A stretch of 64,000 nucleotides of DNA from Thalassovita taeanensis (GCF_900110775.1 NZ_FOEP01000017.1:31009-95008), one strand, 5' to 3'; positions 44,846 to 53,704 are shown, counted from the first letter of the stretch. Translations and numbers: made by a program. Notes: a model not told the origin generated them from the sequence alone.

Positions 44846-45022
44846 ATGACTGATTTTGAGAACGATCCCGATTATGAAAAATGCTTGGTCACGTTTTTTG
44901 ATGTGCTCGGCTTTCCAAGAGGTCTGCGGGCCGCCCCAGCTTCGAGACAGCCACTTCCAGCGCGTCAATCTTGTCTTCGCGCGACAGGGAAAAGTAAGTT
45001 TGGCTTTCTGTCATTGCGATGA
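44846..45022 (+). pseudogene. 5' remnant of an unknown gene, cut after about 23 codons
   Basis: An ATG 13 bp after abiEii opens MTDFENDPDYEKCLVTFFDVLGF, a start typical of a family of larger proteins beginning with a FFDVLGF strand. After Phe23 the sequence changes abruptly into the antisense of a beheaded toxin gene (44889-45014), and the frame ends at codon 59. The join is near 44915. So this was probably a third gene of the abiE operon, lost by deletion. Confidence 0.5.
44889..45014 (-). pseudogene. 5' remnant of a second AbiEii-type toxin gene
   Basis: It starts with an ATG overlapping the stop of the leftward antitoxin (ATGA at 45014-45011) and encodes TYFSLSREDKIDALEVAVSK then LGRPADLLE, which is the usual N-terminus of DUF1814/AbiEii nucleotidyltransferase toxins. 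After about 34 codons the frame runs into foreign sequence and stops at 44889. The whole catalytic domain is missing. Confidence 0.65.
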
Positions 45023-45607
45023 CGCGAGCGCGCTAAGTTCCTTGGCCATCCAGGTTGGCGCACAGGCGCGAAGGCTCAGAAGCTCGCGCTGCTCCTCTTC
45101 GTTCAGCGTCGCCTTGATACGCCTCAATGCCTGAGCAGCTTCGGATTTGCCGAAATAGGCGAGCGCCCGAAAGGCGTACCCGGCACGACTGATGGGTGCT
45201 CGAAGCTGCCAGCTCGGCACATGTTTAAGCTCGACGCTTTGCACTCCGAGTTTCAAATGACGGCTCGGCCCGGAGGTCCAATACACTTGACGGGAAGGAT
45301 TCTGCGCCGAAATGCCGAGCAGGTTCGCTGCCGACGCTCCGCTTTGCGACACGCGCTCACCGGTTGATTTCGCAATGTGCTCAACCACGGCCTGAACCGA
45401 GGGCGCCCGGTTCCCGAAGCGGGTCTTCACAGGCGACGCGAACAATCCTCGCCTCACACGCATAAGCTCCCCTCGCCGCACCAGCCGCGACAGCGCCTGA
45501 TCGACCGCCGCACGCTCTCCGAGGTGCAACAACTCCCGCGCCGACAGGGTCGCACCCTCCGGCAATGCTTCAGCATAGGCCTTGATCGCTTGGGATGTGG
45601 TTTGCAT
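45011..45607 (-). CDS. AbiEi-like (DUF6088-type) antitoxin, now orphan
   Basis: A 198-residue protein with an N-terminal winged helix (GATLSARELLHLGERAAVDQ, ALSRLVRRGELMRVRRGLF) and a C-terminal antitoxin-type domain (VSQSGASAANLLGISAQNP, VYWTSGPSRHLKLG). The ATG at 45607 has GGAGG five bases upstream. Its cognate toxin gene follows with an ATGA overlap but is truncated to about 34 codons, leaving this as an orphan antitoxin/repressor. It may still neutralise or regulate related toxins elsewhere. Confidence 0.78.
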   Translation of the reverse strand: MQTTSQAIKAYAEALPEGATLSARELLHLGERAAVDQALSRLVRRGELMRVRRGLFASPVKTRFGNRAPSVQAVVEHIAKSTGERVSQSGASAANLLGISAQNPSRQVYWTSGPSRHLKLGVQSVELKHVPSWQLRAPISRAGYAFRALAYFGKSEAAQALRRIKATLNEEEQRELLSLRACAPTWMAKELSALASSQ

Positions 45608-46204
45608 GATCGCCTCCAAGTGTCAGATATGTAGCTTAGTTTCTGACCGCTTCAAGCAGAAGCTTCCGCGGCTCACGCTGGGCCTGGAACAGATCGCACA
45701 ATGAAGCCGCCGTCCCAAAAGTGTTCAGGCAAAGGAAGGATTCGTGACGATAGGAAATCATGACCAATTGGGTTCACGCGGTCAGGCTCACAAGAGCCAA
45801 GCAACGTAAACGGCCCTTGCTGTCGATCGACATGAACAGCCCTGACCTTTCGTTCGCTTCATAGCCGAGCGCTGCGCCGCAGCTTCACCTGACCGGCCAT
45901 TCGTCTATCGTACAGCATTTCCGACTGCCGAGGTCAGCAACGCGGGACGGAGCTGCCATTGGGCCTATCATGCTCAAAGGGCACTTCCGGCCCTTTGCTG
46001 CCATTGGCCGTCACCCAACAATGCTGCAGTTGCAGCCCACAAAGCCGACGTTCGCCGCAATTGCGAAGTCTTCGGCTGTGTGAACTCACGGTGTCCGGGA
46101 CTTTTGCGCCATTCGCCCCATTCCAAGCAAAGATCGCTCTCGACTCAAAGCAGGCATGGCCAAAACTCGCTTGCGGAGAAAGTACATTGGCTTACTGAAG
46201 TAAT
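45608..46204. other. Non-coding spacer with dispersed repeat
   Basis: 597 bp without a believable gene. Positions 46030-46060 carry a 31-base sequence that recurs at 52258-52288 (25 of 31 identical, same orientation). The surroundings resemble the non-coding filler often found between roseobacter genes. It contains the promoters of the orphan antitoxin (left) and the HNH gene (right). Confidence 0.45.
46030..46060 (+). repeat. Dispersed 31-base repeat, copy 1
   Basis: Starts TTGCAGCCCAC, then six variable bases, then GACGTTC-x-CCGCAA. Matches copy 2 at 52258-52288 at 25 of 31 positions without gaps. Both copies lie in gene-free DNA. Confidence 0.5.
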
Positions 46205-47122
46205 ATGACAAATGATACTGACGATAATTTCGATTTGAATGAACCTGCTGCGGGCACGCACCACCCTCCAGGTTGGACGATTGAAACTGTTCATTTAGAG
46301 CCTTCAGGGAAAGCGCCAAAAAAATATGGCCCTTCCACCTACCGATTTTCAGCAGCTCTTACGCTTCCCGTAATTCTACCTCGCCGAGGGTGGGAGTTGG
46401 TCAAGAAAACGAAAAACTACGCATACCTGAGGCCACCAGAGGGCTCCGATGGCCCCCCATTTCAGATTGATATTGCGGTGCCTTCTTCTGCGGAATTTTT
46501 AGAGATCGCCGCAAGAAGTTATGCCAGAGGACAAAGCTGGATAGGGCAACTAGGGGAGTGGCCAGCTTTTTATCAACATGAGCGTAACACGGACATGCGT
46601 AAAATGTGGCACAATCCAGCTAGCGGCGAAATGGAGTCTCGGCTTCATGAACCCCCCCCGCAATCAAGTTTTAGCATAGGTGAGTATGGTATTTGGAGAA
46701 TGTCAGCGACTTCAGAGGAAGGTCGATTTTCGCTTGGTATGAGTTATCCGATGACATTGGTGAAACAAGCTCATATCCCCCCATCTCTGAAGGTGCGCAC
46801 ATTATTTGAAGGTACGCCGACGTCGATTGAGTTGACAAAATATGAACGGAACGCCGCTGCTCGACGGCGGTGCATTCAACACTTTGGGCCGACATGTTTG
46901 GCGTGCGGCCTAAACTACGAACAAAAGTATGGCGCGATGGGAGCAGGGCTGATCCATGTTCATCATATTGTGCCGATCTCCACAAAGGGACAGGTTCACA
47001 AAGTCGATCCTTTGCGAGATTTGGTTCCATTGTGTGCAACCTGCCACCATGTGGTCCACAGTAAGGACCCGCCACTGAGTATTGAAGAAGTGAAGCAAGC
47101 AATTGAAACTGCTCGGGGCTGA
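46205..47122 (+). CDS. HNH endonuclease with novel N-terminal region
   Basis: A 305-residue protein with a C-terminal HNH nuclease of McrA type: CLACGLNYEQKYG, HVHHIVPISTKG, then DPLRDLVPLCATCHHVVH carry the zinc cysteines and catalytic histidines. The first 200 residues (PSTYRFSAALTLPVILPRRG and following) form an unrecognised domain that may bind modified DNA or a partner. The mean GC is clearly lower than in the transfer genes. It converges on the SMC-like gene of the SIR2 system with a 47-bp gap. Restriction or anti-plasmid activity is plausible. Confidence 0.75.
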   Translation: MTNDTDDNFDLNEPAAGTHHPPGWTIETVHLEPSGKAPKKYGPSTYRFSAALTLPVILPRRGWELVKKTKNYAYLRPPEGSDGPPFQIDIAVPSSAEFLEIAARSYARGQSWIGQLGEWPAFYQHERNTDMRKMWHNPASGEMESRLHEPPPQSSFSIGEYGIWRMSATSEEGRFSLGMSYPMTLVKQAHIPPSLKVRTLFEGTPTSIELTKYERNAAARRRCIQHFGPTCLACGLNYEQKYGAMGAGLIHVHHIVPISTKGQVHKVDPLRDLVPLCATCHHVVHSKDPPLSIEEVKQAIETARG

Positions 47123-47169
47123 GGCTCTCCAGTATCCACCTCGACCTCTCCAGTAGGCTTTATGTAGCT

Positions 47170-49602
47170 CTAAGCGACTTGCCCAAAGGTCAAGTCAGTT
47201 TTGAAGGATATTCTTTTTGCCAAGCAATTTGTATCTTGGTCTTCGCTGCGCGCCATTTCAAGTGTGAGAAGGGTATCCTCTGGGAATGCCGGGCTAAGCT
47301 CTAGGCGTAGGTATTCAAATAGCTGTCTGTCATGGACGGCTATCATTACCTGTCGATTGTGTTCTTTTGAAAGCGTCCTGAGGAGTGCCGCAAAGTTCGA
47401 GATATGAACATCATCCATTGACTGGACGGGATCGTCCAAAATCAGCCATGGTAACTTCTTAGGCACAGACAGATGCAGCGCGAGAAATAACGTGAGTGCG
47501 GCAGTGTTAAGGTTGCCGGCACTTAACATGGCACCTGGTGTTCCCCCTGCGTCCCCACCATTTCGGAAATTTGTTATCAATTTTGGCTGAAGACGCTGCG
47601 TGCTAGATTCCGGCACGCTGAATGCGGGAACGAATGGCTCGTCTGGAGCAAGTCGAACGAACAAGTCACGCCACAAATGGTTCAATCGATCATTGAACTC
47701 ACTTCGGATTATGCCTGATCGAACGTTATCAACGATCGTTCGCAAATCTGAGGCCTGTTTCCTCAAGCCTTGACCTCTTTCAAATGCACTCTTGGCCTTT
47801 TTCAGTTCACCTTCTAATTCTGCGATTTCAACATCCTGCGCTCTACGCTCGTCGACCATGCGTAGAAGGTCATTCCTCAGTTCACGAATTCGAGTTTGAG
47901 CAGAGGCGCAACGTTGATGTGTTTGCTCTCGTACTGACAGAGCTTCGCTTAGTTGTATCTCTAAATCGGAAAGAGAGTTTTTCGAATGGCTCAAATCGAC
48001 TCCGACTTCCGATGCAAAAGCTTGCAGCGTTTCGCGTGCCGCAGTGAGTGTTGAGTTCATAGACTGGAAGTCGCTCAATCCGCGCCGAGTTGCCACTTCC
48101 GAGGCCCTTAGAGCTCTGCCTCGTTCAAGAATCTGGGCTGCTTTTTTCGTTGCGAGGGTCATCGCTTGAATGTCACCATGCCGTCTTTCGAGAGAATTCA
48201 CTTCGTCGTCTGGCAGCAACCGAGCTTGCCTTTCATCTATTCTCTTGCTGGCCGACCGCAACCGTGTCTCTTCGTCGTTACGAGCCCTTCCCAATGCTAG
48301 CAGTCTCTCAGCTGAAGCCGACAACAAACGAACCTTACTATGAACGTGATCCGTAAGGTTGCCTGCTTCACGCTCCGAAAAGTCACGATCACAGATGGGA
48401 CATATCTCATCATTAATGTAACCACTTAACTCCGAAAGGAGGGATGCGAAGTTCTCCGACGTTGACGGGATGGTTGAAAGTTCTTCATCAATAATTTCGA
48501 TTTGCTTATTGGACACATTAACGATTTCTCTATCCACGCTAGCGTCCGTGCGATCGGATCTTGCAGCGGATAGCCTCTTCTCAATGCGTTCTTTTTCGGT
48601 GGTTAAATGTTCGAGGGATTCTTCCCAGAACTCTAAAAAGTCGCCGCTCAAGGATGTGCGCGGGAGAAATGAAAGAAAGCGGATTTCCAGATCTTCAATA
48701 GTGCTTAGATGGTTGGACTTCCAAAGTTCATATTCACTGGTCACTTCAGCCGCTTCGGAAGAAATAGATGCATAATCTGCCTGCGAGAACGTGCTCGCCG
48801 CTTCGATTTGTTGACGAATGGCCGAAAGCTCCCTTTGCCTACCAATCGTGCTACGCAATTCTTTTTCATGTGTGGGTATAAGCGCCAGCTCAATGAGTTC
48901 CTGGAAGCTGTCTTCCGACGCGTCCTTGTCCATATCGAGAACCAGCAACCGTTCCTGCAACTCTAAAAGCAGTGCATTGATTTTCGCCTGCGTCTCGGTT
49001 CGAAAATTCGATTTATTTTCACAGCTTACGTTAAGGCTATCGACCTCTGCTTCAATTTCCATCCACTTCTCAGAGCTCTTACGAATGTTGCGAACATCTT
49101 TCAGCGTTTGGAGGCCACTCTCGAGAGCATCCAGGCGGTCGAGACCTAAGAGGTCACCCACAAATTTTGCTAGTGGCGAATCCATACTTGAGCTGGATTC
49201 TTGATATATTTGAAGTAGTTGACTAAGTAGAGCCTGAGGCAAAAAGGCTCTCTCACTGAAGAATTCAGCCAAGTCATCTTCAAAATTTGAGAGACTATCT
49301 ATGCCACTGTCATGAATCGATGATCCAAAGTCTCTGCTTTCACCGTGTCTCTCTACCGCAACGCTGACTCTTCCATCCGTTGCTCCACGATAAAGAAGCT
49401 GAGATGAGTATGAACGATCTGCTCGCAATAGTGATTGCACTTTACCTGTTAGAGCCAGCTCAATAGCTGAAAGCAGGCTAGTCTTTCCGGCCCCATTTTC
49501 TCCATGCACTAGTACCACATTTGCGTCGAGAGGTACGTTTATGGCTCCTTTTATGCTTCTAAAATTCTTGACTGATAGGCTTTTCAGTAAAAAATCAGAC
49601 AT
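47170..49602 (-). CDS. SMC/RecF-like ATPase of a SIR2 three-gene defence system (LmuB-like)
   Basis: An 810-residue ABC ATPase with Rad50/SMC layout: Walker A GENGAGKT (34-41), a Q-loop region, long coiled-coil arms (about 170-390 and 420-640) around a zinc hook CPIC (401-404), and Walker B LILDDPVQSMDD (about 720-731) with a following HDRQLFEYL. Such proteins sense unusual DNA ends or structures and trigger an effector. It overlaps the middle gene by 8 bp. In Lamassu and ABC-three-component systems the ATPase also comes last. Confidence 0.85.
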   Translation of the reverse strand: MSDFLLKSLSVKNFRSIKGAINVPLDANVVLVHGENGAGKTSLLSAIELALTGKVQSLLRADRSYSSQLLYRGATDGRVSVAVERHGESRDFGSSIHDSGIDSLSNFEDDLAEFFSERAFLPQALLSQLLQIYQESSSSMDSPLAKFVGDLLGLDRLDALESGLQTLKDVRNIRKSSEKWMEIEAEVDSLNVSCENKSNFRTETQAKINALLLELQERLLVLDMDKDASEDSFQELIELALIPTHEKELRSTIGRQRELSAIRQQIEAASTFSQADYASISSEAAEVTSEYELWKSNHLSTIEDLEIRFLSFLPRTSLSGDFLEFWEESLEHLTTEKERIEKRLSAARSDRTDASVDREIVNVSNKQIEIIDEELSTIPSTSENFASLLSELSGYINDEICPICDRDFSEREAGNLTDHVHSKVRLLSASAERLLALGRARNDEETRLRSASKRIDERQARLLPDDEVNSLERRHGDIQAMTLATKKAAQILERGRALRASEVATRRGLSDFQSMNSTLTAARETLQAFASEVGVDLSHSKNSLSDLEIQLSEALSVREQTHQRCASAQTRIRELRNDLLRMVDERRAQDVEIAELEGELKKAKSAFERGQGLRKQASDLRTIVDNVRSGIIRSEFNDRLNHLWRDLFVRLAPDEPFVPAFSVPESSTQRLQPKLITNFRNGGDAGGTPGAMLSAGNLNTAALTLFLALHLSVPKKLPWLILDDPVQSMDDVHISNFAALLRTLSKEHNRQVMIAVHDRQLFEYLRLELSPAFPEDTLLTLEMARSEDQDTNCLAKRISFKTDLTFGQVA

Positions 49603-50224
49603 CGCTCTCCTCCTTTTCTAGAGAGCCTTCAAGAGAAGAGATGAGGCTGTTTTCGACAGCTTCTTTTCCAATTTTAGAGGCCTCGAGAACCCTGCTGATA
49701 AAATCTTGGTCCATTGCCGCTGGAACAGCCATTCGCAATTGCTCAATTGCTGACTGATCATCGTCATCGACGACTGCAGAGCTTTCAGGCAACGTTAGCG
49801 GCAACAACACGCTTATCCTATCGTCTAGTTGACGCCTAGCTTTCTGACGTGCAACTTCATCGATGTGATTTGTCGAGATGTTGTCAACAGTGAGAACTCG
49901 GCAGTTTTCGGATAAATCCTCAACACTACTATGGGACACTGCACCAACCAAAATTGCTGTGATCACAAGCCTTGATTGAGAAACATCTAGCGCGCGACCT
50001 AGTCCAGCGATTCTTTGGCTAACACGTTTGGCATCGCGATCTCCGTGTTCTCCAGTCGTGGTATCTACTATCAATACAAGATCATTTGCCCTTCTAGCAT
50101 TTCCTCGGAAAGCTAGCGTGAAGTTGAAGTCGACGGAAGCTATGCGGAATGGTGTATCCAACTGTCCATAGCCCGCTTCGAGTAACCGATCAGCTACCAT
50201 TTTGACTAGAGGGGAATCATTCAT
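49595..50224 (-). CDS. Middle component of the SIR2-SMC system (LmuC-like), unrecognised
   Basis: A 209-residue soluble protein with an alpha/beta N-terminal half (DFNFTLAFRGNARRANDLVL, VDTTTGEH), reminiscent of a degenerate nuclease-like or small Rossmann fold, and an acidic helical C-terminus. No catalytic motif can be named. It overlaps both neighbours (8 bp with the ATPase, 4 bp with SIR2), so the three proteins are made together; size and order fit the small adaptor subunit of Lamassu/ABC-three-component systems. Confidence 0.6.
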   Translation of the reverse strand: MNDSPLVKMVADRLLEAGYGQLDTPFRIASVDFNFTLAFRGNARRANDLVLIVDTTTGEHGDRDAKRVSQRIAGLGRALDVSQSRLVITAILVGAVSHSSVEDLSENCRVLTVDNISTNHIDEVARQKARRQLDDRISVLLPLTLPESSAVVDDDDQSAIEQLRMAVPAAMDQDFISRVLEASKIGKEAVENSLISSLEGSLEKEESDV

Positions 50225-51972
50225 ACGGATGCCTGTGTAACAAATTCGGTGTTTAGGTTTTGTAGATTGTCACTCTTTTCCAGCATAGCCTCTAAACTCA
50301 AATGAGTAGTGCGTACGCTCGCGTTGCGTCCTGGCGAGGAACGAGGGCTACGTGCGCTTCGTGTGCTTCCTCCATCAGGACGAAGTCGGGGCCAAAGGTT
50401 GTCCGCATGGACTACGATAGCACCTTGTCCCTCAAATGCCCCATCTTTCTCCAAAATGATCGCTTCAGTGACAGACTTCACAATGAATAGCGGTCTTGGT
50501 TCGGCTCCCGGCCAAGTTCCTGTGACAGTTAAGGACCCGCCTTCGATTTCGTCGTTTAGGGCCGGTAATAACGTCCATAGACCCTGAGTTCGGCCATAGT
50601 TTATTAGGCACAAAGCGAGGGCTAGCTGTCCAAGATGAGAATCGCGTGCGAGTTGGTCTCCAGGGAGTTGGGAAAGCGAAGTTGCGCTTATTGCCTCATA
50701 AGTGCCAGCCGATTTTGGAACCGTACCTTTACGATACAGCGACAGAAGGCGCGGCCACGTCAGATGAGCCTGATCAAAGAAGGTTTGACGGTTGTCGGTT
50801 GCTGAATTGGCTATGAAGTCACGACACGATTTGAGTGAAGCACTGAGCTCGGCGTTGAAGTCATCCTTTCCAATATTGGCGACCCAATCGTTCAATAGGT
50901 AGTCTAGCTTATGAAATGTTAGCTGGAGAAGCAGCCCAATCAAGACTTGTTCTGGCCAAGCTCGTAAATGCGCGCCCGCGATGATATCAGCAGCATTGGC
51001 ATCATAACTGTCCCGATAAACGAGCCTTAAAGCTGCGCGTTGACCGGCTTTGAGTCTGTCTTCGCAAAAGACGTAACCAGGAGCATTGGGCTCGCTTGGC
51101 CAAGGCCAAGGATTGACCTCTTTTGCTCTAGATATAGTTTGATGCAAGTTTTGGTCTTGCATTGACAGCCCCATACCAAGAGCTTTCTGATTGGTCGCTA
51201 TGCCAACAAGTTCATTCCTAACTGCAGCAAATAGTGGGGTTTGAGGCCAGTCCGATATCTGCGTAGTGCTCCCCGTGAGATATTTCCGAAATGTACCCGG
51301 TTCGTCGGTAGCGTGACGAATACATCCGTGAAACTTGAGAAGCCTTGCACGTCCAGGCGGAGTTCTGAGTTGGATCGGGTCGACTACAACCTGAATAATA
51401 TTAGACGCGCCTGGACTTAACTTCTCTACTGCCTGCTCGATAAAAGTATCCCAGTTGGCTGACGCAATATTTCGCACGACCCCTTCGAGAATTAGCGCTG
51501 CAATACAAAGGTGTTCGATTGCTGGAGGAGCGGGATTTTCAAATGCTTCGCGGATTCCTATTGCGTCCCATAAGATGTAATCACTGTCTTCATCAGGCAC
51601 ACGTAGGTCCAGAACTTCAGAGTACTGGTTCCAAAGTCGGGAGATGATAGCTTCTTGGTCTGGCCAATCGGAAAACTGAACTTGGAGGTTAGAATCCAGT
51701 AATTCCGGCCCAAACTCTGCAATCTCTAGCAGTTCTCGTAGGGTGTTAGAGAACTTCCCGTTACCGTCTTCAACGACTGCTTTTTCACGAAGAAACTCTG
51801 CGGCCTTGATAAGAAGATCACCCAAATTGGGTGCATTCCGCGAGATGCCAGATCCAATCCAAAAAGCGAACTCGCCGTTCTCTACTGCTTTAGAAAAGGT
51901 TGCGAAATCCTGTTCAAATCTCTGGAGGACCTCAATAACTGAGACATCGTTCGCTGTCTTCTCGTCTGCCAA
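50221..51972 (-). CDS. SIR2-domain effector (predicted NADase)
   Basis: A 583-residue protein with an N-terminal SIR2 fold: FAFWIGSGISRN (36-47), ASANWDTFIEQ (170-180) and the catalytic-type histidine in LLKFHGCIRH (211-220). Phage-defence SIR2 proteins hydrolyse NAD+ and kill or arrest the infected cell. The C-terminal 350 residues are unassigned and probably mediate assembly with the partner subunits. The start is set at the TTG at 51972, with AGAAGG nine bases upstream; the frame stays open to a GTG at 52026, giving 18 extra residues without a ribosome site. Confidence 0.82.
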   Translation of the reverse strand: MADEKTANDVSVIEVLQRFEQDFATFSKAVENGEFAFWIGSGISRNAPNLGDLLIKAAEFLREKAVVEDGNGKFSNTLRELLEIAEFGPELLDSNLQVQFSDWPDQEAIISRLWNQYSEVLDLRVPDEDSDYILWDAIGIREAFENPAPPAIEHLCIAALILEGVVRNIASANWDTFIEQAVEKLSPGASNIIQVVVDPIQLRTPPGRARLLKFHGCIRHATDEPGTFRKYLTGSTTQISDWPQTPLFAAVRNELVGIATNQKALGMGLSMQDQNLHQTISRAKEVNPWPWPSEPNAPGYVFCEDRLKAGQRAALRLVYRDSYDANAADIIAGAHLRAWPEQVLIGLLLQLTFHKLDYLLNDWVANIGKDDFNAELSASLKSCRDFIANSATDNRQTFFDQAHLTWPRLLSLYRKGTVPKSAGTYEAISATSLSQLPGDQLARDSHLGQLALALCLINYGRTQGLWTLLPALNDEIEGGSLTVTGTWPGAEPRPLFIVKSVTEAIILEKDGAFEGQGAIVVHADNLWPRLRPDGGSTRSARSPRSSPGRNASVRTTHLSLEAMLEKSDNLQNLNTEFVTQASV

Positions 51973-52459
51973 TATAAACTGCCTTCTTACAACTAAACCT
52001 AATCCGACCACGCTAAGGTTGAACACGTACGATGTAAAACATCTTTTGGGTTGGTCGTGCTAATTTGGAACGCTTCCGGTTCTCGAAAGTTTGCTTCGAC
52101 GAACTGAAATTTGTCACCAAAAAATTGGTCCCTGAACGTAGATTGCCCGCCCTTCCCAAAGTCCGCATTCTACATAGTCTAATTGCATGTTGCGCTCGCA
52201 GCGAAAGTCGGCTTCCCGCCCAAAGCCGACGTTGATATCGTCGTTGGGTTTCTGCGATTGCAGCCCACTTTCCGGACGTTCACCGCAAACCCAAAACCTT
52301 TTCATGTTCGAACTGATGGGCTGAGGATGCTGCAGCCATTTGCGATTATGAAAAAAATGACTACTCACATCTGTTTTCCGGCGGTCCAGAGTGCTTACAT
52401 GTAGTCGAACAAAAACTACAAACGAGCCACTCCTGTCATTTTTGAAACGGAAAGAATTG
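51973..52459. other. Non-coding spacer upstream of the SIR2 system
   Basis: About 490 bp with no convincing gene. It carries the promoter of the leftward SIR2 operon, the second copy of the 31-base dispersed repeat (52258-52288) and a segment 52206-52231 where AAGTCGGCTT and AAAGCCGAC are partly inverted copies. Confidence 0.45.
52258..52288 (+). repeat. Dispersed 31-base repeat, copy 2
   Basis: 25 of 31 positions match 46030-46060, same orientation, no gaps. The two copies bracket the HNH gene and SIR2 system, which together span about 6 kb. Confidence 0.5.
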
Positions 52460-52963
52460 ATGATCAACTATGTCGCTCCATTGGGCGGTCAGACAATCGG
52501 CAAGGCCGCAAGTCGCGAAGATGCCTGGTGGCTTTGTAGCCGCTATGGCTTGAAGCCATTTCCTTTGAATGATGCCTCTGCGGTGAGATTAGAGGACGCA
52601 GAGAATGGAGCAAAGGTGTGGACGGTTCCCTGCGAGCATACTCAATACCCATATGATCGTGCTGCCTTTGAAAGTCGGCATCGTGATGGCTTGGCTACAT
52701 TAGAGAACGGCCTTCCAGCATGGCCTGTTGCTGAAGAAAATGGGATAGCATTCCAAACCTTCAAACAACGGCTCAAACGAGGCTGGTCGGAAGAAAGAGC
52801 CGCAACTGAAGGGGTGCGGGAAATGGCGCATAATCCCGATGATGAGTGGGAAGTAATTGCGCTGGAAAACGGGCTATCTGTCCGCGCATATCGCAGCCGT
52901 GTTCAGGCTGGTTGCCCTGAAGCCGTTGCCGCAACGTTGGGGCTAAGTTGGCGGAAGTGGTAA
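52460..52963 (+). CDS. Hypothetical protein with two helix-turn-helix-like repeats
   Basis: A 167-residue protein. Its C-terminal two thirds contain two related segments of about 32 residues (88-118 and 130-161), each with ENG-(I/L)-x4-(F/Y)-x-(Q/S)-R-(L/V)-x2-G and ending (A)AAT-(E/L)-G; these look like the small DNA-binding modules found in phage and homing-nuclease proteins. The N-terminal 60 residues are unrecognised. ATG at 52460 with GGAAAG upstream. It stands alone, so a regulator of the neighbouring defence genes or a stray phage gene are both possible. Confidence 0.5.
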   Translation: MINYVAPLGGQTIGKAASREDAWWLCSRYGLKPFPLNDASAVRLEDAENGAKVWTVPCEHTQYPYDRAAFESRHRDGLATLENGLPAWPVAEENGIAFQTFKQRLKRGWSEERAATEGVREMAHNPDDEWEVIALENGLSVRAYRSRVQAGCPEAVAATLGLSWRKW

Positions 52964-53122
52964 GTTTCCACTCTTCGCGCGCAAACGCGGCCCATTCCGA
53001 TCAATCACAGCCCAATACACGTGCTGCGCCGCCGCCCGTCATTCCAGCCATTCGCTGCAAATGCAAAAAACAACTTGCAGATGATCTCATACCGCTTGTG
53101 CAAAGCAGTCCGTTCCTCAGCT

Positions 53123-53704
53123 CTAGACAATGGCTTTCCGCACGGCGCGAGAGAATTTGTTGAAAAGGTCGGGTTCGGAAAGCAGATCGTTTCGGAGAGA
53201 CTTCGGAATTTCAAGTTGTACACCCGATGATCGGCTACCTCGATTACAGATGTTGTTCTTATGCTCTCCAGCAAGCTCACCGCACCCAACAGCAGCATTG
53301 AAACCCTCCAACGCAAGTTCATTAATTATGGCGTCTCTGGTAGCCGCATCCAGCCCTCCAACATGAACAGTCGCGGGATCATCGCGGTCTCTGCGACCAT
53401 GGAAAGCAACTACGACAGCATGCTCGCTGACAATATCAATTGCTTCCTCGTCGTCGTACTTATGAGACGTCACATGCAAATCACTGTGAGGTCTTTTCCG
53501 AATGCCCTCAAATAGGTACAGCGAATGGTCTTCGCTCGCCACGGCTTTAGCCAACTCAGACGTCCCCGGCTCAATTTTGCCTCCATGAGGAGCCATGATC
53601 AAACAATCCGAAGCCCTCTTCACGGCTTGCTTCAGATAGTCGGACCCATTTTTCTCGACAAGATAAAGCTCTACAAAGCTAGAATACTCATCTTTCGCCA
53701 TCAT
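53123..53704 (-). CDS. Poly-gamma-glutamate hydrolase family protein (PghP-like)
   Basis: A 193-residue zinc-peptidase-like protein: LIMAPHGGKIEPGTSELAKA (metal-binding His and Glu), SLYLFEGI, LHVTSHKYDD and VVVAFHGRRD give the PghP pattern. Phages use such enzymes to strip poly-gamma-glutamate capsules; many plasmid and prophage copies have no tested function. There is no signal peptide, so it would act in the cytoplasm unless released by lysis. Stands alone; two adjacent ATGs (53704, 53701) are possible starts. Confidence 0.82.
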   Translation of the reverse strand: MMAKDEYSSFVELYLVEKNGSDYLKQAVKRASDCLIMAPHGGKIEPGTSELAKAVASEDHSLYLFEGIRKRPHSDLHVTSHKYDDEEAIDIVSEHAVVVAFHGRRDRDDPATVHVGGLDAATRDAIINELALEGFNAAVGCGELAGEHKNNICNRGSRSSGVQLEIPKSLRNDLLSEPDLFNKFSRAVRKAIV

